In this document: positions 14,587 through 23,191 of the stretch, in pieces
Numbering within the stretch: the first letter of the stretch is position 1
Layout of the letters: every line of letters begins with the position of its first letter
Source: Povalibacter uvarum
Lineage (GTDB): Bacteria; Pseudomonadota; Gammaproteobacteria; Steroidobacterales; Steroidobacteraceae
DNA: 64,000 nucleotides
Assembly: GCF_014202975.1 (NCBI RefSeq)
Contig: NZ_JACHHZ010000001.1
Span: forward strand, 1,178,001 to 1,242,000
Direction of reading: 5' to 3'
The notes under the pieces: generated by a model
The model's input: only the letters and a program-made list of their open reading frames with translations
The model's database searches: none
Told to the model about the DNA's origin: nothing
Position numbers and translations under genes: made by a program

Positions 14587-16347
14587 CTTCCTCTTCCCCA
14601 CCCACTCCTTCACTCTGCCCTCGAGCACCTCCAGCGGAATGGCTCCGCCGAGGAGCACAACATCGTGGAACTCGCGGACGTTGAACTTCTCACCCAGTGC
14701 CGCTTCTGCTTCGCGTCGCAGGGCGCGGATCTTCAACTCGCCGATCTTGTAGGCGAGTGCCTGGCCGGGCCACGAGATATAGCGCTCGAGCTCGGTCTGG
14801 ATATTGTGGGTCGAGAGCGCTGAGTTCTCGGTGAAGCAGCGCCGCGCCTGCTCGATGTCCCATCCCAGCCAGTGAATGCCCGTGTCGGCAACCAGGCGGC
14901 ACGCGCGCCACATTTCGTAAGAATAGCGACCGAACATTTCGTACGAGTCGCGATAGATGCCCATCTCTTCGCCCAGGAACTCCGAATAGAGACCCCAGCC
15001 CTCTACGAAGGCGGTCGGGCCGGAGTTGCGACGGAAGTACGGCAGGCCATCGAGTTCCTGGGCCAGCGCGATCTGCAAGTGATGACCGGGTACCGCCTCG
15101 TGCACCGTCAGTGCCGGCAGCTCATAGAGCGCCCGTTGATCGAGCTTCGAAGTGTTGACGATATAGCCGCCTGGTTGGCCGAGCTTCATGCTGCCGCCCC
15201 AGTAGCGGCCCGTCGTATAGCCTTCCGCCATTTCAGGCGGAACGGGACGCACGTCGTAGGTCAGCCTCGGCAGCGTGTTGAAGAGTGGCGGCAGTCCGCC
15301 ATCCGCGCGCTTCGCGATCTCGCTGGCCTTCTCGAGCAGCTCCTGCGCGGTGCGTGGATAGAACTTCGGATCGGTCCGCAGCATCCGCAGGAACTCGGCG
15401 AAGCTGCCTTTGAATCCTGTCTGGGCAATCGTCTTTTCCATGAGACCACGGATTCGCGCCACTTCGGACTGGCCGAGCTTGTGGATTTCATCCGGCGTCA
15501 TGGCGGTCGTGGTTTCGCGCCGCGCGAGAAAGCGATAGCTCTCCTCTCCTCCCGCCACTGAGCGCCATGCGATCGCCGGACGAGCGGCAGGCACGTATTC
15601 CTTCGCGAGGAAGTCCGCGAACGCCTTCTGGGCGGGACCGATCCGCTCAGTTACAAGCTTGAGCGCCTTCGCGCGATACTCATCCTGCGCACTCTTCGGG
15701 ATGCTCGCCGGCATCTTCTGGAACGGGAGCAGCAACGCGCTGTCCGCGGGCTTCGTCGCAGCTTGCTGTCGTGCCACATCGAGGACGCGATCGACGACGA
15801 TGCGTGGCTGGGTGAATTTCGTCTTGATGCCGCGGCGCAGGTTCGCGACGTTCTGATCGTAGAACGCCGGCAGCGCATCGAGTCGCGCGAGCCATGCATC
15901 GGCATCCTCACGTGAAGCGATCACCGAAGTGCGCGCCACATAGTCCGCCAGCGTATGGAAGCCATCGTCATTCTGGAAGGCGATGCGCGAGAAATCGAAA
16001 CCGGTTTCTTCGATCGACGTGGCGATGGCATGGGAGGCCAGCGTGCGATTGAGCCCTGACTCCTGCGACAGCTGCCCGGCGTCGATCGCATCGAGGCGCT
16101 TGCCGACCGCGGCGAGCTCATCGCTCATGCGCTTCTCGAACTGCGGACTGACATCCGGCCAACGACGCAGCGCCTCGCGATCGCCCTCCGAACCGGACGT
16201 GATCGGATCGATCGTGCGATCGATACGCTCGTAGTCGGCAAGTGCGCGCGCGAGCTCGATCTCTGCAGCGTTCTGTTGCGCCTGCCCCAGCACGACAGCG
16301 GGCATCAGCACGACAGCCAGGGAAAGGATGCGAAGCGTTCGGTTCAT
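14581..16347 (-). CDS. DUF885 family secreted hydrolase
   Basis: Exported protein of 588 residues with a signal peptide over about residues 1-21 (LRILSLAVVLMPAVVLG-QAQ). The DUF885 hallmark HEAVPGHHLQ lies near residue 417; its His/Glu pattern resembles the zinc site of gluzincin-type metallopeptidases, and family members are thought to be metal-dependent hydrolases or peptidases. Also typical are FVEGWGLYSEFLG shortly after it and WPGQALAYKIGELKI near the C-terminus. Length agrees with the family (about 550-620). Start ATG 16347 has GGAGA six bases upstream. The last codons and the stop lie within a heptamer repeat, so the C-terminus may have been altered by that element. Confidence 0.87.
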   Translation of the reverse strand: MNRTLRILSLAVVLMPAVVLGQAQQNAAEIELARALADYERIDRTIDPITSGSEGDREALRRWPDVSPQFEKRMSDELAAVGKRLDAIDAGQLSQESGLNRTLASHAIATSIEETGFDFSRIAFQNDDGFHTLADYVARTSVIASREDADAWLARLDALPAFYDQNVANLRRGIKTKFTQPRIVVDRVLDVARQQAATKPADSALLLPFQKMPASIPKSAQDEYRAKALKLVTERIGPAQKAFADFLAKEYVPAARPAIAWRSVAGGEESYRFLARRETTTAMTPDEIHKLGQSEVARIRGLMEKTIAQTGFKGSFAEFLRMLRTDPKFYPRTAQELLEKASEIAKRADGGLPPLFNTLPRLTYDVRPVPPEMAEGYTTGRYWGGSMKLGQPGGYIVNTSKLDQRALYELPALTVHEAVPGHHLQIALAQELDGLPYFRRNSGPTAFVEGWGLYSEFLGEEMGIYRDSYEMFGRYSYEMWRACRLVADTGIHWLGWDIEQARRCFTENSALSTHNIQTELERYISWPGQALAYKIGELKIRALRREAEAALGEKFNVREFHDVVLLGGAIPLEVLEGRVKEWVGKRKQ

Positions 16348-16430
16348 GTTGTTCTCCGAGAAACTCCGCGCATATTGCCACCGGGAGCCGTGAATACGAA
16401 CTGCGATGCGATGGCTCGGTGTATACAGAA

Positions 16431-16512
16431 GGCCGCGAGCGGCGAGCCATGAGCTATGAGCCAGCTACGTTCCGGCGTCTGGCTCGCCACTCATCGCTCG
16501 CTGCTTGCGGCC
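16431..16512. repeat. Palindromic element built from heptamers (CGAGCNN/TGAGCNN type)
   Basis: GGCCG then four 7-bp units (CGAGCGG, CGAGCCA, TGAGCTA, TGAGCCA) at 16436-16463; after a 15-bp loop the inverse TGGCTCG, CCACTCA, TCGCTCG and a closing GCGGCC. Same architecture as the element at 14500-14586 but with diverged units. It lies just after the stop codon of the copper-monooxygenase gene and before the DUF885 start. Confidence 0.72.
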
Positions 16513-16520
16513 ATCTGCCT

Positions 16521-18275
16521 TCAGAACGGCGGCGCTTCCTGCGAGGGTGCCGTCTTCAGTGCTCCGACCTCTTCGTCGACGAAGCGATAGCGAACGTTGC
16601 CGTAGATCATTTCCTGCCAGCTCTGCTCGCCCCACCGGACTTCGATGTTCGGATCGGGGTTCGCCTTGTTCTGCGACGAGTTGTCGTAGACCGTGTCATA
16701 GATCAGGGTCGTGCCCTTGGGCAGCAGCTTCGGTTCCTTCAGCTCGTAGGCGGTCTGCCAGTTGAAGTCGTACTTCGGCACATTGAGCAGGATTTCCTCG
16801 CGACCATCCGGATAGCGCGCGACGTATTTCGACGCGATGCCGCGATAGTGCGAATGCGCGGTCAGCGTATAGATCAGCACATCCCGATCGAACGTGCGCG
16901 GCGGCGCGACGATCCGGTGTTCCTTCGTATTCGCCGGGATCTTCAGGAACGGATCGAGCAGCACCATCTGTCGCAGCGGATACTTCGGCGGAGCGTCCAT
17001 GAAATACAGGCCGACCTTCGTCGCATCCGTCGCCGTCTTGCCCGCCGCCGTGTAGTGCACCTGGAAACGGAAGTTCATGTCCTTCGGCACGAAGACGCCG
17101 GTCTGCGGAGGAAATCGCACGATGTCGCCGCCGGGCACGTAGCCGGCGAGGTAGGTGTCACGCAGCGCGGCTGCCCCGCTCACGTTTCCAGTGGCGCGAG
17201 TCGCATAGGCGAGGATGTGATGAACCACCGAACGTTCGGTGGGATTGAACGCTACAGCGCTCACCCACACGTCGCGGCCCGTCGTGTTCTTCACGATCGG
17301 ATTCTGGTATTCGATCGTCCCGGTCGCGGGGACTTCGAACGCAGGAATCTCCACGATGAGATCCGGCTGGCCACCCACCCATTCCGGCCAGTCATTCTTC
17401 TGGCTGAGGAGTGGATCGGCGCCTTCGCCGCGCGGCGCGCCCGCCTCGATCCAGTGAACCAGTGCTTTCGCCTGCTCTTCGCTCAGGGAGCGATCGTGGT
17501 TGAACACGCCGTAATGCGGATCAGCGTGCCAGGGCGGCATGCGCTGCGTCCGGACGACTTCGCGAATCATCGGCGCGAATCCGCGGATCATTTCGTAGCT
17601 CGTCATCTGCCACGGACCGATGCCGCCGGCCCGGTGACAGGTAACGCACTTCTCTTCGAGCATCGGCGCGATGGTCTTCACATAGGAGATCTTCGCGTGC
17701 GCGTTGCGTTTGCCGAGCTCAGGCAGCATCACGGCGCAACCCTTCATCGCCGCCTTGCTCGTCTTGACCGGTGCGCCGGCCAGCAGCGCATCCACTGCAT
17801 CTTTGGCATAGCTCGCGCCCTCCGCTTCGACCGGGCCGCGATAGGCAACCTTCCAGCCCTGCGGATCGATCACGAGCGCTTCGCCGGCTTGCGTCGCGTT
17901 GAGCGATTCGCCGATGAGCCGCAGCTCGTCGATGAGGATCGGCACATTCGTCGATGCCTGCGTTGCCTTGAGCACGCTTTCACGGCTCTGCGCCGAGTTC
18001 AGCATCAATACCGTAACGCCGCGCGCCTGGTAGTCATCGCGGAGCTTGTTCAGCTTTGGAATCGCCGCATCGGACGCCGCGCAGTCGTTGGACTGCACCA
18101 TGAGCACGACGGCTTTCATGTCGGAAAGATAGTAGAGCTCGTGCGACTTGCCCGTCTGATCGTTCAGCCGGAAGTTGTCCGCCGTGTCGCCGGCATTCAA
18201 AGCGAATGCCTGACCGGCGCAGAGCATCGCTCCCAGCAACCCAGCGAAAGTTCGCGCACGCGAAAGAATGTTCAT
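16521..18275 (-). CDS. Redoxin - cytochrome c - copper type II monooxygenase-like fusion protein
   Basis: A three-part periplasmic protein of 584 residues. Signal peptide 1-25 (LGAMLCAGQAFA). Residues about 28-165 are a thioredoxin/peroxiredoxin-like fold, but the active motif is CAAS (Cys65) rather than CxxC. A cytochrome c domain follows with CVTCH at 210-214 and a likely distal Met246 (RMPPWH). Residues about 300-570 resemble the two-copper domain of peptidylglycine and dopamine beta-monooxygenases: His352-His353, His407, the His474-x-His476 pair, and Met556 as possible methionine ligand. Order and spacing match the CuH and CuM sites of that family. It may oxidise a substrate with electrons delivered through its own haem. 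The start MNILSRAR at 18275 has AGGGGGT upstream; a longer frame exists but lacks a signal peptide. Substrate unknown. Confidence 0.83.
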   Translation of the reverse strand: MNILSRARTFAGLLGAMLCAGQAFALNAGDTADNFRLNDQTGKSHELYYLSDMKAVVLMVQSNDCAASDAAIPKLNKLRDDYQARGVTVLMLNSAQSRESVLKATQASTNVPILIDELRLIGESLNATQAGEALVIDPQGWKVAYRGPVEAEGASYAKDAVDALLAGAPVKTSKAAMKGCAVMLPELGKRNAHAKISYVKTIAPMLEEKCVTCHRAGGIGPWQMTSYEMIRGFAPMIREVVRTQRMPPWHADPHYGVFNHDRSLSEEQAKALVHWIEAGAPRGEGADPLLSQKNDWPEWVGGQPDLIVEIPAFEVPATGTIEYQNPIVKNTTGRDVWVSAVAFNPTERSVVHHILAYATRATGNVSGAAALRDTYLAGYVPGGDIVRFPPQTGVFVPKDMNFRFQVHYTAAGKTATDATKVGLYFMDAPPKYPLRQMVLLDPFLKIPANTKEHRIVAPPRTFDRDVLIYTLTAHSHYRGIASKYVARYPDGREEILLNVPKYDFNWQTAYELKEPKLLPKGTTLIYDTVYDNSSQNKANPDPNIEVRWGEQSWQEMIYGNVRYRFVDEEVGALKTAPSQEAPPF

Positions 18276-18438
18276 TGATACCCCCTGTCGAATCTCGAAC
18301 CGCGGGAGTGTGCGTGCCGGCTTCGAGGGGTGTCTATCGACCGACTGAAAGGGAGCGCAAAGATTCGTCCACGCCAAACCGCATGGCGCAACTTGCGTAT
18401 CGGGACGACACGATCAGTGGGGTTTTGCCTGTGTGAAC

Positions 18439-19026
18439 TCAGGCCGGCTTGGCTTCGGGGAGCTTGCGCACCATCGAGCGATACGTCGAGCGAGCCTTCC
18501 GCAGCGCTTCACCCGGCGTCGTTGCCGCACCGCTCGAGCTCGCGCGCCACAGCGACCGCTGCGTCGCCGGATCGATCAGGTAAAGAATCAGATCGCCCTC
18601 GCGGCCGACGCCGGGCGGGCGCTGTTCGCCGACAGGCGCCGGCGTGTTGCCGGAGCTCCCATCGAACACCGTCGTGTCGACCGGGTTGATGTGTTTGCTC
18701 AGGTCCTGTTCGACGGCTGCTGTCATCGTGGTGCGACTCACGGCGCCCAGAACGACCAGCACATCGGCGGGCTCGGATCCCGTCACTTCGCGATAGCCGC
18801 GACTCTGCAGCGCGCCGACGGCGGCTGCCCGCAATTCGCTGCTGACTTTGGCGCGCTGATCATCGGTGATCTGTTCCGGGAAGACGTAGCGCTCTTCCTG
18901 CACCTTGAAGGTCTGGAATGCCGGCAGCGCACCGGGGTCGCCGGCCATTTCTATGGGATCGCTTGCGCAAGCGCCCAGCAGCAGTGAGATCGTTGCGATC
19001 GGGGTCAGTATTTTTTTCGTTGTCAC
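18439..19026 (-). CDS. DUF4136-like lipoprotein
   Basis: Predicted lipoprotein of 195 residues. SLLLGAC gives a lipobox with Cys20. The rest matches the DUF4136 style: an N-terminal FQTFKV strand, DDQRAKVSSELRAAAVGAL for a helix pairing, GYREVTGSEPADVLVVLGA, and a C-terminal ILYLIDPATQRSLWRASSSG followed by a helical RKARSTYRSMVRKLPE. No enzymatic role is known for the family. The start is GTG 19026, whose last bases overlap the stop codon of the upstream gene (GTGA), so translation is probably coupled. The 163 bp after its stop, before the copper-monooxygenase start, hold no gene. Confidence 0.78.
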   Translation of the reverse strand: MTTKKILTPIATISLLLGACASDPIEMAGDPGALPAFQTFKVQEERYVFPEQITDDQRAKVSSELRAAAVGALQSRGYREVTGSEPADVLVVLGAVSRTTMTAAVEQDLSKHINPVDTTVFDGSSGNTPAPVGEQRPPGVGREGDLILYLIDPATQRSLWRASSSGAATTPGEALRKARSTYRSMVRKLPEAKPA

Positions 19027-19502
19027 TTGAGATCCACATCCAGTTCGTAGTCGACCTTGCCTACCTGTTTCGCCTGCGAGCGCAGCAGTACGAGGCGCAC
19101 CGTGTAGGTTCCGTTCCCGGGCGCGACGCCTTCCCAGCTCGTGGTGCCGTCGATGAAATTGCTGTACACGGCGGGCCCGGTCTTCACTGTCGGCGCAAAC
19201 ACGGGCGCCAGCAGATCGATCCCGATCCAGGGCGACAGCTCCGACGACAGCGAGAGCTTCACCTTCTGGCCCTTGCGGGCATCGAACGTGTACTCGTGCT
19301 TGCCAGGGCCGACCAGCCGCCCCTGGACCCGCGCGCGCTTCGCATCATCGAAAGCCAGCTCCGCGATCCTGACTTCGGCCTTGGCTTTCTCCTGGACGAA
19401 CGCGACCTTCTCCTGGGCTCCGGCGACACTCAGTACGCCAGCCGCACCGATTCCCGCCGCAACAACGAGTCCCATCGACCAACCGATCAACTTGCGCGTC
19501 AT
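19023..19502 (-). CDS. Secreted beta-sandwich protein of unknown function
   Basis: A 159-residue exported protein. The signal peptide covers about 1-29 (LIGWSMGLVVAAGIGAAGVLSVAGA-QE). The remaining part includes KHEYTFDARKGQKVKLSLSS, PWIGIDLLAPV and GNGTYTVRLVLLRSQ, which resembles the bacterial pre-peptidase C-terminal or PliI-like beta-sandwich proteins; I do not claim a family. Start ATG 19502 has AGAGGTG upstream; an in-frame extension to 19532 lacks support. It is the first gene of a two-gene operon, overlapping the DUF4136 lipoprotein by four bases. Confidence 0.7.
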   Translation of the reverse strand: MTRKLIGWSMGLVVAAGIGAAGVLSVAGAQEKVAFVQEKAKAEVRIAELAFDDAKRARVQGRLVGPGKHEYTFDARKGQKVKLSLSSELSPWIGIDLLAPVFAPTVKTGPAVYSNFIDGTTSWEGVAPGNGTYTVRLVLLRSQAKQVGKVDYELDVDLK

Positions 19503-19562
19503 GACACACCTCTGTGGCCATGAATCGACCATTCAGCGTTCCGGTTCCCTGGAGCCCAGCGC

Positions 19563-19584
19563 CATCCCCGCGAAAGCGGGGATG
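19563..19584. repeat. REP-like hairpin with GAAA tetraloop
   Basis: CATCCCCGC and GCGGGGATG form a perfect 9-bp stem closed by GAAA. It is followed by AC, as in the REP doublet at 60064-60130 (GTCATTCCCGC / GCGGGAATGAC). It lies in the 191-bp gap between the nitroreductase stop and the start of the leftward two-gene envelope operon. No REP-associated transposase (RAYT) is present in the window. Confidence 0.75.
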
Positions 19585-19693
19585 ACAGATTTCCGCCTGC
19601 TCGCTAGTAGGCGCGCGAGCGACCTATCGGAGCAATGAGTACTTTGGGAACAGCGGATCGGCCGGTCGAATCCGCGCGGACCGGGCGCCTGCC

Positions 19694-20242
19694 TTACAGC
19701 CAGCGAACCACGCCGTCCGTCGGCGCGGGAATCAGAGGACCTGCTGCAGCGAGCGTCCCGAGATAGAGCAGCGCGACAATGTGATCCTCGGCGGCCAACC
19801 CGAGCGCCTGTTTCACTGACGGGTCATAGGCGGCGCCGCCCGTCTTCCACATCGAGCCGTAGCCCAGTCCGTGGGCAGCAAGCATCATGTTCTGGGCCGC
19901 CGCACCGACGGCCAGGATCTGCTCGATTTCGGGAATCTTGCCCTTCGTGGGATGCGCCGCGACGACGACGATCGTCGGTGCACGCATCGGCTTGTTGCGC
20001 TCGGCTTCCAGCTGATCCGGCGTCGCGCCCGGCATCTTGGCCAACAACAGGTTCGCCATGGCATCGGCCAACACCTTCCGCGAGTCGCCTTCGAGGACGA
20101 CGAAGCGCCAAGGGCGCAAACGACCGTGATCCGGCGCCCGCACTCCCGCGGCGATGATGCGCTCCAGATCCTCTCTCTTGGGGCCAGGCGCGGTCAGCTT
20201 GGATGCGGAGGTCCGCGATTCGATGCCGGTCAGCAGATCCAT
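19694..20242 (-). CDS. YdjA-type nitroreductase
   Basis: FMN-dependent oxidoreductase of 182 residues; E. coli YdjA is 183. MDLLTGIESRTSASKL with the FMN-contacting R-S/T-x-S pattern, RAPDHGRLRPWRFVV, and GLGYGSMWKTGGAAYDP followed by LYLGT all match the YdjA subgroup. It would reduce nitro- or quinone-type compounds with NAD(P)H; the physiological substrate is unknown. The frame continues upstream to 20461 but that part overlaps the MaoC-like gene, so ATG 20242, 11 bp after that gene's stop, is chosen; its ribosome-binding site is weak. The gene seems to be the last of the long leftward ccm transcription unit. Confidence 0.88.
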   Translation of the reverse strand: MDLLTGIESRTSASKLTAPGPKREDLERIIAAGVRAPDHGRLRPWRFVVLEGDSRKVLADAMANLLLAKMPGATPDQLEAERNKPMRAPTIVVVAAHPTKGKIPEIEQILAVGAAAQNMMLAAHGLGYGSMWKTGGAAYDPSVKQALGLAAEDHIVALLYLGTLAAAGPLIPAPTDGVVRWL

Positions 20243-20253
20243 TGGGAGTCCAT

Positions 20254-21144
20254 CTATTTGAGCTTTCGAACCTGCATCGCCAGATGCAGGCGGTCGCCAC
20301 GCATCGTGCACATGGCAATGTCGACGCCATTGTCGACCGCCCAGGTGCGCGACAGCGCTTGCGAAGGCAGATAGACCGGTAGCTTGAACTGAGTGTCGAT
20401 CTGAATGCCGTCCGGCGGCAGATGGACTGCAGCGGCGCCGAGACAGCGGCCCAACGACCACATCCCGTGCGCGACGGCCTGTTTGAAGCCGAACATCGCC
20501 GCGGTGCGCGCCGTCAGATGAATTGGATTGAAGTCACCCGAGACGCGCGCATACCGCCAGCCGGTGTTCTCCCGGATCTCGAGCGTCTGGGTATCGGTGC
20601 CTTCCTGCGGATGCGCCGAGCGCTCGATCGACGGGCGCTTGCCGCCTTCGGTCTTCGTCGGCGTATTGCCGCGCGCGAACATCGTGCTGATTTCCTCCCA
20701 TACGACTTGCCCGTCGCGTTCGTAGCGCGTCGTGAAGTCGTACTCCTGCCCTGCGTCCGTGAGCCGCAGGGTGTCGAAATGGACCGTCAGCCGCAGCGGT
20801 GCTTTTGCATCGATGGCGCGGAATACCCGGATCGTGTTCCTCAGATGAATCAACCCGAGGACTTTCACGGGGAATCCCTGTGCGATGAACAGCTGCATGT
20901 GCATCGGCATCGCCACTGCATGCAGATACGCAGGCGGCAGATGGGCTGCAGCCGGCACGCCGCAGACATCGCGATACTGTTGCAGATGGCGTTCCGAGAG
21001 CTTCACCGTACGCGCCTCGAGCTCGATCGGCGTAACCGTCGTGCCCGCGGGTGCGATGTACGGCTTCTTGCCGAGCAAAACCCGGACGTATGCCGGCACC
21101 ATCGAGGGCAGACCGGCGAATGAAATCTTGGCGGTGGCTGGCAT
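20254..21144 (-). CDS. MaoC-like hot-dog dehydratase family protein
   Basis: Protein of 296 residues with two hot-dog halves. The C-terminal half carries the hydratase-2 signature YARVSGDFNPIHL (catalytic Asp/His in D-x-N-P-I-H) and QAVAHGMWSLG. The N-terminal half (about 40-165) is a degenerate copy with PPAYLHAVAMPMHMQLF. Such proteins hydrate trans-2-enoyl-CoA or act on related acyl thioesters. It starts 15 bp after the ccmI stop on the same strand and is followed 11 bp later by the nitroreductase, so it appears to ride on the cytochrome c maturation operon, although no functional link to haem attachment is known. Confidence 0.84.
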   Translation of the reverse strand: MPATAKISFAGLPSMVPAYVRVLLGKKPYIAPAGTTVTPIELEARTVKLSERHLQQYRDVCGVPAAAHLPPAYLHAVAMPMHMQLFIAQGFPVKVLGLIHLRNTIRVFRAIDAKAPLRLTVHFDTLRLTDAGQEYDFTTRYERDGQVVWEEISTMFARGNTPTKTEGGKRPSIERSAHPQEGTDTQTLEIRENTGWRYARVSGDFNPIHLTARTAAMFGFKQAVAHGMWSLGRCLGAAAVHLPPDGIQIDTQFKLPVYLPSQALSRTWAVDNGVDIAMCTMRGDRLHLAMQVRKLK

Positions 21145-21159
21145 CAGGAACGGGTGAGC

Positions 21160-22221
21160 TTAAGGAACGGTGCGATCGATGACGATCTGCAATGTGCCTG
21201 TGTCCTTGCTGAAATCATAGTCGGCTTCCCCGTAGAAATCGCCGCTGCGTTCCTGCGGGGCACCGCTCAGGGATAGCCGCGCGACGACACGCACGCGAGG
21301 CACCGTTGCAATCGTTCGGGTAGGCATCATGGCATCCGCTTCGCTCAATTCCACGGTCAGAGGAACGGCTGTGGAGCTGTGACGTTCCACGGCCAGCGGC
21401 GGTCCGCCGGCTTCTGGATCCCTTGCGACGATGAACAACGGCGTGGACCCCTTCAGCTGCTGCTGAACCGAGGGTGCGATGCTGACTGCGACGCGAATCA
21501 CTCGCGCATGGTCGGCAACCGGCGCAGCTGCTGACGCGGACGAGCCGCCTTCGGCCGGTGCGCCCATCTGCTCATTCAATGCCTGAATCTGCCGTTCGAG
21601 GACCGTGCGCAACTCCGGAGGGGGGGTCTGGGCCAGCAGGGCTTGCAGCCGATCGCGGCCAAGCTTCAGATCGCCGGCTTGCAGCGCCGCAATACTTCCG
21701 TACCAGAGCGCCTTCGGATTGTTGGGTGCTTTGCGCAGTGCCGCGTCGATCAACTCGCCGGCGCGACCTGACAGCGAGCCCTGGTCCATCAGGGCGAGCG
21801 CCTCTCCCAACCCGATCACCGCTTCGATGTTCTCGCCGTTCGTCAACGTGTAAGCCTGCTGGTAGGCATCCACCGCGCGACCGAAACGCTGCAATGTCGT
21901 GTAGGAACGGCCGAGCAGAAGCCAGCCCTGCACATCCTCCGGATTGGCCGCGAGCTTGGCCTCGAGGCGTCCGAGCATTTCATCGACGTTCGCGCTTTCC
22001 TGTGCCGCGGTTTCGACGGCGTTCCAATCCCAGTTGCTCAGATGCCCATACATCGCCGTCGCGAGGCCGGCCACGGCGAGCACGACGATTGCACTGGAAA
22101 CGCGGCGCTCCCTCTGCGTGGCGACCTTGTCCACCGCGGGCTGCGGACGCCACAGCGGCAACGTCACCCACACGAGCACCGCCAGCAACAGGATTCCACA
22201 AACGATATAGAACGCCGTCAT
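21160..22221 (-). CDS. ccmI: Cytochrome c maturation protein CcmI
   Basis: Apocytochrome c chaperone of 353 residues. Two N-terminal membrane helices (about 4-23 and 43-63) flank a cytoplasmic loop; the periplasmic TPR domain (about 85-230) includes EAKLAANPEDVQGWLLLGRSY and QQAYTLTNGENIEAVIGLGEAL. The C-terminal part (about 240-353) ending VPRVRVVARLSLSG is the domain fused in bacterial CcmI that binds apocytochrome tails. It hands apocytochromes to the CcmF/CcmH haem ligation complex. The start overlaps the ccmH stop by four bases (ATGA). Confidence 0.93.
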   Translation of the reverse strand: MTAFYIVCGILLLAVLVWVTLPLWRPQPAVDKVATQRERRVSSAIVVLAVAGLATAMYGHLSNWDWNAVETAAQESANVDEMLGRLEAKLAANPEDVQGWLLLGRSYTTLQRFGRAVDAYQQAYTLTNGENIEAVIGLGEALALMDQGSLSGRAGELIDAALRKAPNNPKALWYGSIAALQAGDLKLGRDRLQALLAQTPPPELRTVLERQIQALNEQMGAPAEGGSSASAAAPVADHARVIRVAVSIAPSVQQQLKGSTPLFIVARDPEAGGPPLAVERHSSTAVPLTVELSEADAMMPTRTIATVPRVRVVARLSLSGAPQERSGDFYGEADYDFSKDTGTLQIVIDRTVP

Positions 22222-22661
22222 GGAGCACCCGAGCCGCGAGCGCGATCGTCTTCAGGCAGATCGTCGTCGGGGAGCTTCGACTTGCGGAGGATCACGACGA
22301 CCGCGATCACGCCGCCGCCAAGCACAAGCAGCGCGGGTGCTGCCCACAGCAGCCATGTATTCGACTTCACCGGTGGCCGATAGAGGACGTAGTCGCCGTA
22401 GCGATCCGTCATGTACGTCATGATTTCGGCGTCGGTCTTGCCTGCGGCGATGAGTTCGCGCAACTGCCGGCGCAGATCTTCCGCAAGCGAAGCATTGGAA
22501 TCGGCAATCGTCTCGCTGCGGCATTGCAGGCAGCGCAGCTCGCGGGCAATGCGCTCATAGCGTGCTTGCTGCGCTGGATCCGCGAACGCAGGCGCCGTAT
22601 CGATGGCGTGCGCAAACGACGCCAGCAGCATGCACGCGAGCACGGCCGCACAGATTCTCAT
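22218..22661 (-). CDS. ccmH: Cytochrome c maturation protein CcmH
   Basis: Thiol-disulphide protein of 147 residues that keeps the CXXCH cysteines of apocytochromes reduced before haem attachment. A cleavable signal (about 1-19) precedes the conserved LRCLQC motif near residue 44, then SLAEDLRRQLRELIAAG and YMTDRYGDYVLYRPPVK, which is the CcmH/CcmL signature. A single membrane helix (LLWAAPALLVLGGGVIAVVVIL) anchors it. It overlaps ccmG upstream and ccmI downstream by ATGA junctions. Confidence 0.95.
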   Translation of the reverse strand: MRICAAVLACMLLASFAHAIDTAPAFADPAQQARYERIARELRCLQCRSETIADSNASLAEDLRRQLRELIAAGKTDAEIMTYMTDRYGDYVLYRPPVKSNTWLLWAAPALLVLGGGVIAVVVILRKSKLPDDDLPEDDRARGSGAP

Positions 22662-23188
22662 CGCGACACCGCCTGCTGCTTCAGCAAAGGAAGGAACTCA
22701 CGCTCCCAGATTTCGACGGTCAGCGGCGCCACGTGCTTGTGAATGACGTTGCCTGCTGAATCGACCAGGAATGTCTCCGGAGCGCCGTAAACGCCCCAGT
22801 CGATGGCGACGCGCCCTTCCTGGTCGAAGGCGGTGACGACGTAGGGGTTGCCGAGCTCGCGCAGCCATTGCTGCGCAAGGTCCCTCTCGTCCTTCCAGTT
22901 CAGGCCCACGATCGGGACTTCACCGCGGGCGGCAATCGCAAGCAACGCGTCGTGCTCCTGACGGCAGCCGACGCACCAGGTCGCCCACACGTTCAGCACG
23001 TAGGGCTGGCCGGCGAAATCCTTGTTCGACACGGTTTGCGTGGGATCGTCGACACGCGGCAGCGAGAATGCCGGCGCGGGTTTGCCGAGTAGCGGCGACG
23101 GCAACGTCTGCTTGTCACGGCCGAGCCCGACGAAGAAGAACGCAACGAGCGCGGCCAGCAGTCCGACTGGAATCAGGTATCGAAGCAT
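22658..23188 (-). CDS. ccmG: Cytochrome c maturation thioredoxin CcmG (DsbE)
   Basis: Membrane-anchored thioredoxin of 176 residues. One N-terminal membrane helix (LIPVGLLAALVAFFFVG) is followed by LLGKPAPAFSLPRVDD and the redox motif WATWCVGC near residue 78, then IVGLNWKDERD and FDQEGRVAIDWGVYGAPETF, which holds the cis-Pro loop. It reduces CcmH or apocytochrome disulphides using electrons from CcdA/DsbD. It begins three bases after the ccmF stop and overlaps ccmH. Confidence 0.95.
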   Translation of the reverse strand: MLRYLIPVGLLAALVAFFFVGLGRDKQTLPSPLLGKPAPAFSLPRVDDPTQTVSNKDFAGQPYVLNVWATWCVGCRQEHDALLAIAARGEVPIVGLNWKDERDLAQQWLRELGNPYVVTAFDQEGRVAIDWGVYGAPETFLVDSAGNVIHKHVAPLTVEIWEREFLPLLKQQAVSR

Positions 23189-23191
23189 CGT

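Noticed and set aside
16242..18278. A 678-codon plus-strand frame opposite the copper-monooxygenase fusion
   Set aside because: Fully antisense to a protein with haem and copper motifs; its translation is low-complexity and Arg-rich.
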